Shown here: in pieces, positions 8,384-17,291 of the stretch
Layout: each line of letters opens with the position of its first letter
How positions within the stretch are numbered: the first letter of the stretch is position 1
From: Methylobacterium brachythecii
Lineage (GTDB): Bacteria > Pseudomonadota > Alphaproteobacteria > Rhizobiales > Beijerinckiaceae
DNA length: 64,000 nucleotides
NCBI RefSeq assembly: GCF_014196345.1
Contig: NZ_JACIDN010000003.1
Coordinates: 676,684 to 740,683, forward strand
Direction: 5' to 3'
Translations under genes and position numbers: made by a program
The notes under the pieces: generated by a model
Told to the model about the DNA's origin: nothing
The model's database searches: none
The model's input: only the letters and a program-made list of their open reading frames with translations

Positions 8384-10054
8384 TCATTCTGCAGCCTCGG
8401 CGTGAGGCTCCTCCGCGGTTGCGGCAGATTTCCGTGTCTTCCGCTTTTTCTTCCTGCCTTCAGCCGCTTGTGACTGGTCAGCGATGAACATCACACGCCC
8501 GGGCACGTCCATCAGCTGCAGGGCCTTCATGCTTCGCATCAGGCTGATCCTCGAGAAGAGGGGCAGATTCAGAGAGCGGCCGGCAGGATCCTTCCGCGTC
8601 ACAATGCCGAACACCAGAGCGTATTGCCGCGAGCGAACGAGATCGACCGCGCCGTCGGCATCGGTCTCGGGGAGGGCCTGCCGGAGCAACGCTTCCAGCT
8701 TGTCGACGGCTTCCGGCTCCAGACGCATCAGCTCGATAGCATTCACGCCCTGATTGAATAGGTGGCTCAACTGAGCGGACAATGTCGATACCTTCACATG
8801 GTAGAAGGTGGCGACGTTCTCACGGGCTACCAGCAGATCACATGGCTCAACAGCGGTGTGCCCGTCCGGGCTGATGCTCCGCGTATCGAGGCAAACCACG
8901 CCCGGGTTCACTACAGCGGCGGCTTGGTTGTACTCGCCTTCGCTCAAGTGGTCATAAGGTGGAAGATCGCTATCCACGCACAGCGGGTCGAGATAGGCGC
9001 TCAAGCGAGCAATGTAGGCGTCGTCGATTCGGTACCAGTTGCCTTCACACAGGTGGAAAGTCTCGCCTTGGGCTTCTTCGAGCGTCGTATCGAACACGAG
9101 ACTCTTGAAGATGGTATACCTGTCCCGCCCATTTCCATCCTCATCCGTCAGGAGCAGGGCATGGTGCCGTAGCTCCTCGATACCTATGGCATCAAGGTCG
9201 ACAGTGTGCTCATCAAGATATTCATAATACCGGCTGATATAGACATCGTCGTATATGAGGCTCCCGCCCGTGCCAGAGAACGCGACATAGAGATTGTCGC
9301 TGTAGTTGATTATCTCCGGGACCGTGATGTTGAGATCGGGATTGCCCGAGCGAAAGGCATCCAGAAGCTTGCCGTTGAGTGCCGTAATCTGAGCGGGATC
9401 GCGAACGGGGATGATATTCTGGATGTCGGGGAACGCATTTTTGTGTTCCTCACTCTGATAAAGTTCGAGCAGTGTTTCACATAAGCCGACCAACGCACCC
9501 GCCTCGACATCCGTGCTGATACGAAGGTTGGTGCCACCCGTGGCATGGCGGATTAGGTCCTTGTACTCGTCACGGACCTTTCCGGTCAGGCTTCGCAGGA
9601 TCGAGCTGTCGCGGTCGAAGTCAAAAAAGGTGAGTTCGGACTCGATGGGCAGTTGGGTGCGCTGGCGCTTGGCTGCGCCCGGCTCCAGCGTGTCGGTGCT
9701 CTTGAGCTTGCGTGGATCTAGACTGTTCAGCGTAACTCGCAAGCCGAAATCGTATTCATAGCTCGTATCGAGAAGATTGTGAGAGACGTGCCCAAAAGAC
9801 AGGGCAAAGCAGCGGTCTTCTACCGGCAGAAACACGAGAGCGCCTTTGGAGACCTGCACAAGCGCCTTCTCGATCCCAAAATAAAACTTCCACCATGGCG
9901 GCCTGGGTGCACTGTCCAGCACGAACAGCGTTGCATCATCGGGCAGGCTTTGTGGATTGGTCTCGCTTTCGAGAACATGCTCTTCACGCAGCGAATTCGT
10001 AGCATCGAAGCCTTCCTTGAGAAGGTATATCGAAAACGATCTGCTCTTAGACAT
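8384..10054 (-). CDS. TIGR04141 / DUF6119 family sporadically distributed protein
   Basis: This 556-residue protein matches my recollection of the TIGR04141 (DUF6119) family. It starts with SRSFSIYLLKEG and has the central ISTDVEAGALVGLCETLL. The C-terminal block CDLLVARENVATFYHVK is followed by QLSHLFNQGVNAIEL. The last block places an Asp and a HVK tripeptide in an order that could be a PD-(D/E)xK-like nuclease core; that is inference. The family is patchy across bacteria and tends to sit in mobile or defence islands. Here it is next to an unknown gene and close to a serine recombinase. The C-terminus is a basic, alanine-rich tail (GRKKKRKTRKSAA). Confidence 0.75.
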   Translation of the reverse strand: MSKSRSFSIYLLKEGFDATNSLREEHVLESETNPQSLPDDATLFVLDSAPRPPWWKFYFGIEKALVQVSKGALVFLPVEDRCFALSFGHVSHNLLDTSYEYDFGLRVTLNSLDPRKLKSTDTLEPGAAKRQRTQLPIESELTFFDFDRDSSILRSLTGKVRDEYKDLIRHATGGTNLRISTDVEAGALVGLCETLLELYQSEEHKNAFPDIQNIIPVRDPAQITALNGKLLDAFRSGNPDLNITVPEIINYSDNLYVAFSGTGGSLIYDDVYISRYYEYLDEHTVDLDAIGIEELRHHALLLTDEDGNGRDRYTIFKSLVFDTTLEEAQGETFHLCEGNWYRIDDAYIARLSAYLDPLCVDSDLPPYDHLSEGEYNQAAAVVNPGVVCLDTRSISPDGHTAVEPCDLLVARENVATFYHVKVSTLSAQLSHLFNQGVNAIELMRLEPEAVDKLEALLRQALPETDADGAVDLVRSRQYALVFGIVTRKDPAGRSLNLPLFSRISLMRSMKALQLMDVPGRVMFIADQSQAAEGRKKKRKTRKSAATAEEPHAEAAE

Positions 10055-10371
10055 GCGGCCCTCGACAAGCGACCTTTATGATTTCGCCCTCGAGTTGTAT
10101 CACGGCAGAACTTCGCGTCCCCTGTCAAGTTTCTTTCCCTAAGGATCCTCGGCCAACACAACGCGAAACTATCTGGACTTTGGAAAGGAGGCAGCCAAGT
10201 TCGCGGCGATATTACCAATGCCGTCGCACGGCCTGCGTCGCAGGGTTGACTTGAAGGCCAAGCCAAACCTTGGGCGAGCTTCATGGGCCGCTCACGAGCG
10301 GACATTGCCAGGGTCGGCAATGGGTCAAATCCGGTTGCTACGGCGTTGATCCGCCTACTTCCAGACGCTGT
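10055..10371. other. Gene-free spacer with two adjacent hairpins
   Basis: No convincing gene lies here. Two perfect short inverted repeats sit side by side: CCGCTC/GAGCGG at 10288-10301 and CATTGCC/GGCAATG at 10303-10322. They are about 50 bases beyond the stop of the serine recombinase. They could be its transcription terminator, although no T-tract follows, or part of a recombination site. Confidence 0.35.
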
Positions 10372-12003
10372 CTATCTCGCCGCTTCCCAAGCCATCAGCG
10401 GAATGAGCTTGCGCTGCTCACTCCAAGAAACCGGAAGGCCGCGACAAAGGCGCGCCGCTCCGTAGCCCGCAGGCAATGCCCCGTCATGCGCAGCCTGGAC
10501 CAAGTCGGGCGCGAGGTCCGCCAACGGAAGCAACATGCGCACATGCCGTTCGCTGCACCTGGCGCTTCGAGCCAACGTATCCACGTCCGCAGCGGCGCCG
10601 TTCATGAGTGCCGCCTTCCAAGCCCGAGCACGCGCGATCGATGCCAGGAGGTGGCGTCGCACATCATGCGGCATTGGTTTGCGGCCATGGGCCTGAGCTT
10701 CTGGAGAACCAGGCAAGACCACGGATGCGCTCCCCCGCGGCCGATGCGCCGTCCAAGGCACGATGAGCGTGTCCGATAACGGTGAGTCCTGTTCGTCTTC
10801 GGCGACGGCGTCAGCGCGTAACGTGATGACCATTTGCTCAGCCTGAACCACGACGCGATCAATCCACTGCTCGATCGGACCGACCGCCAACGATCGCTCG
10901 TTCAGATGGGTCTGCAGGGCCGCCGTGACGGCTTGCTCGATGGCGACAGCCGGCACGCGCAGAGGACCGTCGCTATCCGTCACGTCGCGAGCGCGGCCGC
11001 GTAGCAATGCTCGCGAGACGTAGTAGCGATAGAGCAGGCCACCTTTCCGCGTATGGCTCGGGCTCATCGCGCGGCCGCTCGCGTCAAACAGCAGGCCGCC
11101 GAGCAAGGCACCCGAAGCGGATCGGATCTGACGCCGCTCGCGCGTGTTCGCTGCGAGGCGCTCAGCAACCGCCGCGAACAGTTCAGGCTCGATGATCGCC
11201 GCGTGCTGTCCCGGATGGCTCGCGCCGCGGTGGGTGATCTTGCCGAGGTAAACCCGCGAACTCAGAAGTTGATACAGATGCCCGCGAGAGAAGGGACCAC
11301 CGCGGACACGGCCGCCCGTTCCTTCGCGGCGATCCGGGGCATGCACGCCTTCTCGCGCCAAGTCGGATGCGAGAGCGCAAACACTGCCGAGGGAGAGGTA
11401 GCGCTCGTAGAGCAGACGGATGAGGGCAGCATGCTCGGGCACGACGTGGAGGGCTCTTGCCTCGACGCGATAGCCAAGCGGTACGACGCCACCCATCCAG
11501 ATGCCCTTGCGCTTACTCGCCGCGATCTTGTCGCGGATGCGCTCTCCGGTCAGTTCGCGCTCGAACTGCGCAAACGACAGCAGAACGTTGAGGGTCAGGC
11601 GGCCCATGCAGCTCGTCGTGTTGAAGGCCTGCGTGACCGACACGAACGACACGTCATGCTCGTCGAACAGCTCGACGAGCTTGGCAAAGTCGGCCAGTGC
11701 GCGCGTCAGACGATCGACCTTGTAGACGACGATGACATCGATGCGTCCGGCGACCACTTCGGCAAGCAGGCGCTGCAGGGCAGGGCGCTCGAGTGAACCG
11801 CCCGAGAAGCCGCCATCGTCGAAGCGATCGGGCAGGACGCGCCAGCCTTCATGCGCCTGGCTTTTCACATAGGCCTCGGCGGCCTCGCGCTGGTTGTCGA
11901 GGGAGTTGAACTCCTGCTCAAGCCCGTGATCGGTCGAGACCCGGGTGTAGATCGCGCAGCGCAGTGACGGTGGCGTCGATACGGGGCGGCTCGGCCGTTT
12001 CAT
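10372..12003 (-). CDS. Large serine recombinase (site-specific integrase/resolvase family)
   Basis: This 543-residue protein starts with the resolvase catalytic domain. The nucleophile serine is in AIYTRVSTDHG, and arginines are visible in YKVDRLTRALADF and RIRDKIAASKRKG. A recombinase DNA-binding domain follows (about 170-290), then a region in the place of the zinc ribbon that lacks the usual cysteine pairs (LLGGLLFDASGRAMSPSHTR). This cysteine-free version fits the alphaproteobacterial type encoded after DUF2924. It overlaps the upstream DUF2924 stop by four bases (ATGA), so the two are translationally coupled. It probably moves this element. Confidence 0.93.
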   Translation of the reverse strand: MKRPSRPVSTPPSLRCAIYTRVSTDHGLEQEFNSLDNQREAAEAYVKSQAHEGWRVLPDRFDDGGFSGGSLERPALQRLLAEVVAGRIDVIVVYKVDRLTRALADFAKLVELFDEHDVSFVSVTQAFNTTSCMGRLTLNVLLSFAQFERELTGERIRDKIAASKRKGIWMGGVVPLGYRVEARALHVVPEHAALIRLLYERYLSLGSVCALASDLAREGVHAPDRREGTGGRVRGGPFSRGHLYQLLSSRVYLGKITHRGASHPGQHAAIIEPELFAAVAERLAANTRERRQIRSASGALLGGLLFDASGRAMSPSHTRKGGLLYRYYVSRALLRGRARDVTDSDGPLRVPAVAIEQAVTAALQTHLNERSLAVGPIEQWIDRVVVQAEQMVITLRADAVAEDEQDSPLSDTLIVPWTAHRPRGSASVVLPGSPEAQAHGRKPMPHDVRRHLLASIARARAWKAALMNGAAADVDTLARSARCSERHVRMLLPLADLAPDLVQAAHDGALPAGYGAARLCRGLPVSWSEQRKLIPLMAWEAAR

Positions 12004-12536
12004 GGCATCGCATCCTGCGAGCGGCGCTGCTGCGAGACTTTACGGGATTGATCCTGCTGCACTGGCGGCTCGCTGCGCGAGCTAGCCTTCTCGCGCAGGC
12101 CAAAGAAGCGGGGTCCATTCCAGCGCGTCCCGGTAATGGCCTCGGCGATCGGCGAGAGACTCGCATGCAGCGAGCCGTTCCAGAGGAAGCCTGCATCCGT
12201 GACCGCCACGCGGTGAACCTTGCCGTCGTACTCCCGAACGAACTGGGTGCCGGAGGGAGGCCTGCGCTCATCGCGACGGGCCAAATGCTCGGCTGGATCG
12301 GCATCGCCGGCGAGCCGGTCGAGCAACCGAGCGATCTCACGGGGCAGGCCGCCATAAGCTCGCACCTGCAGCTCGTAGGCAAGAAACCGGGCGAGCATCT
12401 CGCGACGCAGGCTCGGCGGAGCGGGGCGCCGCGTGAGCCGACGCCAGCGCAGACGGAGCTCGTCGAGGCTGAGACCGGGGAGGGCGGCGAGCTCGGCCTC
12501 GAGCGGATCCGCGGGGCCATCGTTTGAAGCGGTCAT
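12000..12536 (-). CDS. DUF2924 domain protein
   Basis: This 178-residue protein has the DUF2924 layout. LPGLSLDELRLRWRRL sits near the N-terminus, then LARFLAYELQVRAYGGL, and RVAVTDAGFLWNGSLHAS is the typical core. DUF2924 proteins occur directly before large serine recombinases in prophage-like elements of Alphaproteobacteria and are probably small DNA-binding accessory factors. The ATG at 12536 is chosen because it gives a family-length product beginning MTASNDGPAD. The upstream DUF3489 gene ends 11 bases earlier and the stop overlaps the recombinase start. Confidence 0.88.
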   Translation of the reverse strand: MTASNDGPADPLEAELAALPGLSLDELRLRWRRLTRRPAPPSLRREMLARFLAYELQVRAYGGLPREIARLLDRLAGDADPAEHLARRDERRPPSGTQFVREYDGKVHRVAVTDAGFLWNGSLHASLSPIAEAITGTRWNGPRFFGLREKASSRSEPPVQQDQSRKVSQQRRSQDAMP

Positions 12537-12547
12537 CGTCGCCGCGC

Positions 12548-13102
12548 TCAATTCGAACGGGGCGCTGGTGAGCCCGCCATCTCGCGATCCGATGGCGGCA
12601 TCCCCGCCGAAGCGACGCGGTAAACCGTGCGGCCGTCTTCCTTGCAGGTCTCGATCGCGTGGCCCCTGCGGCGCAGGCCCGTCAGTGCCGCGCGCGCCGT
12701 ATGCGGCAACCAATCCGTCGCCGCGACGAGGGCGGCGATGTCGGCGCCGTCAAACCGCCGGAGCAGGGCAAGCACGCGGGCGATCTTCGTCCAAGCGTGC
12801 GGTTCAACCGGCTGTGCGGACGCGGCGTCATCGACTTCGCCCGTCGACCCATTCGCACCAGCATTTTCGCTCGCATCGATGATCAGTCGCAGCCCCGTCG
12901 GGCCGAGCGCCGGATCGCTCCACCACGGGGCTTCGTCATCTGCGATGGTTTCGGCGAAGCCAAGACCGATCAGTTTCTCGCCCAACAGGCGCCGGGCTCG
13001 TCCGCGAACGCGCTCAGGTGGCATGAGACGCCGATCGTCGCGCCTTCGCGCGGTCTCGATCAGGTCGCGATGGGTCGGGGACAGAGAGCTCGGATCAAGC
13101 AC
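12548..13102 (-). CDS. DUF3489 domain protein
   Basis: The 184-residue protein carries a C-terminal DUF3489 winged-helix-like domain: TKIARVLALLRRFDGADI, LVAATDWLPHTARAAL and LRRRGHAIETCKEDGRTVY (about residues 105-165). Its N-terminal half is variable and acidic. Together with DUF2924 and the recombinase it forms the standard three-gene cassette. A DNA-binding role is likely from the fold, not shown. Confidence 0.87.
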   Translation of the reverse strand: MLDPSSLSPTHRDLIETARRRDDRRLMPPERVRGRARRLLGEKLIGLGFAETIADDEAPWWSDPALGPTGLRLIIDASENAGANGSTGEVDDAASAQPVEPHAWTKIARVLALLRRFDGADIAALVAATDWLPHTARAALTGLRRRGHAIETCKEDGRTVYRVASAGMPPSDREMAGSPAPRSN

Positions 13103-13221
13103 GGCGGGGCCTCGCAGAGGATGATGCGCAGCCGACCTCCGGCTGCCACCGCCTCAGGCCCCGTCTGCCGGCGATGGCAGCGAGGCTTTGGGCCGCTTGG
13201 GAGCTTGTCCAGTTGGGAAGG

Positions 13222-13470
13222 CTATTCTGCCGGCGTGGGGCCGCCGCGCGTGTCCGCCGTTCGCTCGATGCGGCCGATGAGGCAGGCCGCAGCATGCAGC
13301 ATGTTGGCCTCGCTGAGCGGAACGTCGAGATCCATCGCGATACGAATGGCCTCGCGCTCCGCACCAGCCTCTGCGCAGACCAGCGCGGCCTTGGCGACGG
13401 CAGCGGCCTCGTTCAAGCGATCGCTGATCTCATTAAGGCAGGCGGTGATGCTCAGTCCCGGGCGGCTCAT
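13222..13470 (-). CDS. Small hypothetical protein, phage-associated
   Basis: This 82-residue helical protein (MSRPGLSITACLNEISDRLN start) is alanine-rich and has no recognised domain. The ATG at 13470 is preferred over 13509 because the residues between them are poor and overlap the promoter region of the divergent nuclease gene. It precedes the DUF3489 gene on the same strand by about 120 bases. Confidence 0.5.
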   Translation of the reverse strand: MSRPGLSITACLNEISDRLNEAAAVAKAALVCAEAGAEREAIRIAMDLDVPLSEANMLHAAACLIGRIERTADTRGGPTPAE

Positions 13471-13689
13471 CGATGCGGTCTCCGACGCGTGGCGTTGCCA
13501 GGGACACACGCTCCGTTCGCGAAGACAGTCCAGTCGAAGCCGCGAGCCGCGACGTGCCGAGCCCGACTTGTGCCCTGCCGTGTCAATGCTTCGAAACTCT
13601 ATCCAGGATTACGCTGGACATATCTCGCAACCAGAGCGAGCACGAGTGGCGCGGCGGGTTGTCCGCCGGTTGCTCTCGGACCTTCAGCC

Positions 13690-14640
13690 ATGAACATTGC
13701 GATCCCCGTCATTCCTCACGTCGCCCCCACCATCGCCCGCTTTATCCGCCTCGGCCACAAAGGCGCCTGGGCACGGTTCTGTATCGAGAGCGGCGAGATA
13801 CGGTTCGGAAGTCCCGACGAACCTCACGAACGCTGTCTCGCCGGCGATTGGGATGGCGCCCGCACGGCGCTGATCGGGGAGGGCGGACGCTCGCCAAGCG
13901 AAGCGAGCCAATGCCTTCGCGAGATCCGCGAGTTCTACACCTTGCCGGCCGCCGAGTGCCTCTGGATCACCTTCTTCGAGGGGCGGCTCTGGTGGACCTT
14001 CGCTGAGGCTGACGTGAGGGCCGTGGCGGATGGCGGCCCTGGCATCGTCATGCGGGGCTGCAGGGGCGGGTGGCGCGACGTGTCTCGCCGTGGCCTGCCG
14101 CTCGTCGAGACGAGCCTCAGCACCCGTCTGACGCAGGTGCGGGCCTATCAGCGGACCATCTGCAACGTCGCCGAGTTCGACTATCTCGTTCGCAAGATCA
14201 ACGACACAGAAGAGCCGTCGGTCCTGCGCGCCCGCGCTGCTCGCGAGGAAGCCATCGTGAGCGGCGAGGCCTTGATCGCCGGCCTACACTGGGCGGAGTT
14301 CGAGGTGCTCGCCGACCTGCTGCTGACGCGATCGGGATGGCACCGGGTCTCGGCGCTCGGCAAGAGTCAGCCCGACGTCGACCTCGTCATCGAGCAGCCC
14401 GCGACGGGCGAGCGCGGCTTCGTCCAGGTGAAGTCGAAGGCAACGCAAGCCACCCTCGAGGCTTCCATCGCCGCCTATCGCACGAGCGGTGCTTTCTCGC
14501 GGATGTTCTTCGTATGCCATTCGCCGACGGGACATCTGCGGCCCGATGCGCCGGATGTTCACATCCTCACGGGATCTGATCTTGCTCGGCGCTGCGTCGA
14601 TGCCGGTCTCCTGAAATGGCTCATCGCGCGCGCTGGATAG
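13690..14640 (+). CDS. Mrr-like restriction endonuclease-fold protein
   Basis: This 316-residue protein has an unknown N-terminal domain (about 1-180) and a C-terminal Mrr-like nuclease domain. The latter shows LHWAEFEVLADLLL, the acidic pair in QPDVDLV (D229, D231) and the strand GFVQVKSKA (Q246, K248), which together make a PD-(D/E)xK core of the D...QxK type. Mrr-type enzymes cut modified or foreign DNA. The gene is on the opposite strand to all its phage neighbours, between terminase and the DUF3489 group, so it is probably independently expressed cargo with a defence role. The ATG at 13690 gives the protein start MNIAIPVIPH. Confidence 0.78.
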   Translation: MNIAIPVIPHVAPTIARFIRLGHKGAWARFCIESGEIRFGSPDEPHERCLAGDWDGARTALIGEGGRSPSEASQCLREIREFYTLPAAECLWITFFEGRLWWTFAEADVRAVADGGPGIVMRGCRGGWRDVSRRGLPLVETSLSTRLTQVRAYQRTICNVAEFDYLVRKINDTEEPSVLRARAAREEAIVSGEALIAGLHWAEFEVLADLLLTRSGWHRVSALGKSQPDVDLVIEQPATGERGFVQVKSKATQATLEASIAAYRTSGAFSRMFFVCHSPTGHLRPDAPDVHILTGSDLARRCVDAGLLKWLIARAG

Positions 14641-14738
14641 GCCGCAGAGCCGGTCGGGGCGTCGCCAAAGGAAGAAGCGCGGCGACAGGCTTTTGCCCTG
14701 CCGCCGCGCTCCTACGCCATTCAATCGGATTCAAGGAT

Positions 14739-16148
14739 TCAATCGTCGTCGAAGCTGCGAATGCGGGGTCCGCAATCGATGCCGTCGCGCGCCCAGATCA
14801 CGAACTGCGAGATACAATCGACCTGGTCATCGTGGCGGCCATGCGGGAAGGCGCGCAACTCCGCTTCGAGGTCACCAAGCCAAGGCGCCGTCCGCGGGAA
14901 GGCGACGCGCCCTGCCTCAAAGGCCAAGGTCGCGCTATAGGCGCGCATGACCTTGTCGCCTTCCGGTTCGATCGGCGTGGCGTAAATGCCCGCCGAAACG
15001 AGATCCTGGATGAGACTCTGGCCCGAAGCTTTGTCTTCGATGAGCACCGCTGCCGGCCGATAATGTTCATATCGGTCGACGATCGCGCGACGCAGCTCGG
15101 GAAAGCCGAGTCGGGCGCGGAACACATCGAGCAAATAGTAGGCCCCACGACGAACAAGCCAGGTCATCCCGACGGAGAAGTCGTTGAGCTGACCGGGCTT
15201 CGTCGCAGTGTCCCAGCTTTGCACGATCTCGTCGCCACGCTCGCAGCCGAGATTGCCCTCGTAGCGTTGGATCCATTCCGGATCGAACATGTTGCCCCCC
15301 GCGGGGATCGGCGCCTGCTGATATTGCGCGGCAAAAGCGAAGGAGCCGATGTCGGCCTTGAGTTCGTCGAGGATTTTTTGCGGCTCGCGTTCTGGATGAA
15401 GTAGGTCGCCGATCGCGCGATGATGCACTCGCCCTCGGCCAGTCGGGATGCTCTCATCGATCTCCGCGATCGCTGGAAGGTTCAGATGCGTCCAGCCGCC
15501 CTTGGCAAGCAGATGCCCGACCAGGTCGTCGGGATGCAGCCTCTGCATCACGACGATGATGGCTCCCTTCGTTTTTTGATCGAGCCGAGAGAGCACGGTC
15601 ATGTCGTACCAGGCGTTCGTCGTGTTGCGCACGGTCTCGGACATCGCGTCGGCCGGCTTAATCGGATCGTCGATGATCAGGATGTGGCCGCCGCGACCGG
15701 TGAGCACGCCGCCGACCGAGGTCGCCATGCGAGAGCCGCCGCCCGTCGTCTCGAACTCGGCCTCGGTGTTCTTCGAGCGGCTGATCGCCGTTCCGGGGAA
15801 GGCGTTCCGATACCAGTCCGCGTTCATCACGGTGCGACACTGGTTCGACAGCTTGACTGCGAGCTCTTGCCCGTAGCTCGCGCAGATGATCCGCTTTGTT
15901 GGATCATGGCCCAGAAGCCACGCCGGGAACGCCACGGAGGCGCAGACCGACTTCATGCTCCGCGGGGGCATCGTGATCAGCAGGCGCTTGACCTTGCCGG
16001 TAGCCACCCGCTCGAGCTGGTGAGCGATCGCGTCGATATGCCAGTTCGGCAGGAACGCATCGCCTTGGACAACGCTGGCAAATGCCCGCTGGGTAAAGAA
16101 GCCGAGCTCGCTGCGGACGAGGTGTCGGAAAAGATCGCTGGGTTTCAT
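14739..16148 (-). CDS. terL: Phage terminase large subunit
   Basis: This 469-residue protein has both terminase halves. The packaging ATPase has a Walker A-like MPPRSMKS and a Walker B HILIIDDP. The C-terminal RNase H-like nuclease has acidic residues in QSWDTA, VLIEDKASG and HDDQVDCIS. TerL threads phage DNA into heads and trims it. The ATG at 16148 is preferred over 16205 because it overlaps the stop of the DUF5681 gene in ATGA fashion. No portal, protease or capsid gene is in the window, so the prophage is only a remnant or a satellite. Confidence 0.92.
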   Translation of the reverse strand: MKPSDLFRHLVRSELGFFTQRAFASVVQGDAFLPNWHIDAIAHQLERVATGKVKRLLITMPPRSMKSVCASVAFPAWLLGHDPTKRIICASYGQELAVKLSNQCRTVMNADWYRNAFPGTAISRSKNTEAEFETTGGGSRMATSVGGVLTGRGGHILIIDDPIKPADAMSETVRNTTNAWYDMTVLSRLDQKTKGAIIVVMQRLHPDDLVGHLLAKGGWTHLNLPAIAEIDESIPTGRGRVHHRAIGDLLHPEREPQKILDELKADIGSFAFAAQYQQAPIPAGGNMFDPEWIQRYEGNLGCERGDEIVQSWDTATKPGQLNDFSVGMTWLVRRGAYYLLDVFRARLGFPELRRAIVDRYEHYRPAAVLIEDKASGQSLIQDLVSAGIYATPIEPEGDKVMRAYSATLAFEAGRVAFPRTAPWLGDLEAELRAFPHGRHDDQVDCISQFVIWARDGIDCGPRIRSFDDD

Positions 16149-16627
16149 TGAGAAGCCTCCTGAACATTGAGCGCCGGCCCCTGGGGCGCGTTCACACCGG
16201 GGCAATCACTCTTGTCTGGGGTTTCATTGGCCGCGCTCTCACGCTCAAAGAACCGAGCAATGATCGCCATCTCCTCGGAGCCGAATACGAGTTCGGCCGC
16301 CGGGTTCGCCACGCCCGCCTGACCGCCGCTGCCGTTGGAGCGTCCGACGTGGTGCATGACCTCGCGGAAGCTGCGAGGGTCGCCCTTGCAGGCCTTGTTG
16401 ATGTTCGTGTCCAGCAAGATCGCGTACTTGGTCATCTTCACCGATCGGCCGTTCTCGGTGACCCTCACCTTCTTTGCGAGGGCGGCGTGCAGCATCGCGT
16501 CGAAGTCCTGGGTGCCCTTCGTGCGACCCTTCGGGTTGCCGGAGACGCCGGGCTTGAACCGCGTGTGCTCGGGAGGCTTGCCGTAACCGACCTCGTACTC
16601 GCCTGGGGGCTTGCGATTACGCGGCAT
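16145..16627 (-). CDS. DUF5681 domain protein (probable small terminase-like)
   Basis: The 160-residue protein begins MPRNRKPPGEYEVGYGKPP and contains FKPGVSGNPKGRTKGTQDF, the diagnostic DUF5681 stretch. DUF5681 genes regularly sit directly before terL, and the product is taken to be a small-terminase-like DNA-recognition protein; this role is inferred from context. The ATG at 16627 lies 11 bases inside the end of the upstream methylase frame. The stop overlaps the terL start. Confidence 0.85.
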   Translation of the reverse strand: MPRNRKPPGEYEVGYGKPPEHTRFKPGVSGNPKGRTKGTQDFDAMLHAALAKKVRVTENGRSVKMTKYAILLDTNINKACKGDPRSFREVMHHVGRSNGSGGQAGVANPAAELVFGSEEMAIIARFFERESAANETPDKSDCPGVNAPQGPALNVQEASQ

Positions 16628-17198
16628 GGCCAGCCTCCGTCTGATCGTCATTTGCGGGCACCAGGGAAGCTCGCTCGCTGGCGACCTCACTGAAGGTCTG
16701 GCCGGTCGCGGCGAGGCGAGGGGACTGTCCCGTCGCATCCGCAAAGCGGCGCAGTGCCACGTCGACGTAGACCGGATCGAGCTCGATCGCTCGGCCGATG
16801 CGCCGCGTCCTCTCGGCAGCGATTAGGGTCGTTCCCGAGCCCGAGAAGGGATCGAGGACAATGTCGCCGCGAACCGAGACATCGCGCAGCGCATCGCCGA
16901 CCAAGGCCACAGGCTTGACAGTCGGGTGTGATCCTAGTTCGCTCGCCCGATCCCTATGGAAAGTATTTTGACCAGCATAGTCCCAGACATTCGTCCGGTT
17001 ACGTCCATGTCGACCGAGTTCAATATTATTACGATGGGCGGCCGTACCGGCCTTGTGCACAAACACGAGTTCATGTTTAGATCGGTACAGAGCGCCCATA
17101 CCTCCGTTGTCTTTGTTCCAGACACAGAGGTTTTTCAGTTCGCTGTAGACACCTTCGGCCGCTGCAAGCAGCTCGCCCATATGGCGCCAATCCATGCC
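16617..17198 (-). pseudogene. DNA methyltransferase, N-terminally truncated
   Basis: The recognisable part begins at MDWRHMGELLAAAEG and runs through HPTVKPVALVGDALR and the SAM-binding DPFSGSGTTLIAAER to IGRAIELDPVYVDVALRRF. This is the C-terminal half of a ParB-linked DNA N4/N6 methyltransferase common in alphaproteobacterial prophages. The catalytic DPPY block and everything before it are missing. The frame stays open upstream to 17366, but those residues do not resemble the family. The break coincides with the tail of a LysR-type gene on the other strand. The fragment is unlikely to be an active enzyme. Confidence 0.75.
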
Positions 17199-17200
17199 CC

Positions 17201-17281
17201 TATCGGCAGGGGCTCCTGCCGTCGGTCCGGGCGCTGCTCGATCACCTGGCCAGCGAGTTCCCGAAGACGGTGCTGCTCTAG
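17201..17281 (+). pseudogene. C-terminal tail of a LysR-type regulator (fragment)
   Basis: A short plus-strand frame reads YRQGLLPSVRALLDHL and then ASEFPKTVLL before a TAG at 17279-17281. This resembles the closing effector-domain helix of LysR regulators. It directly precedes the pirin operon, where such a regulator would be expected. Upstream of 17200 the sequence belongs to the truncated methylase, so the rest of the regulator was lost. The call rests on a short match. Confidence 0.4.
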
Positions 17282-17291
17282 CTGAGTCCAG

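Noticed and set aside
10321..10345. GGTCAAATCCGG-like word resembling the T-arm of a tRNA
   Set aside because: No acceptor stem, anticodon arm or CCA context could be folded around it. No tRNA was found anywhere in the window.
12659..13693. Plus-strand frame of 344 codons across DUF3489 and the small phage gene
   Set aside because: Arg- and Ser-rich shadow; the minus-strand genes are recognised families.
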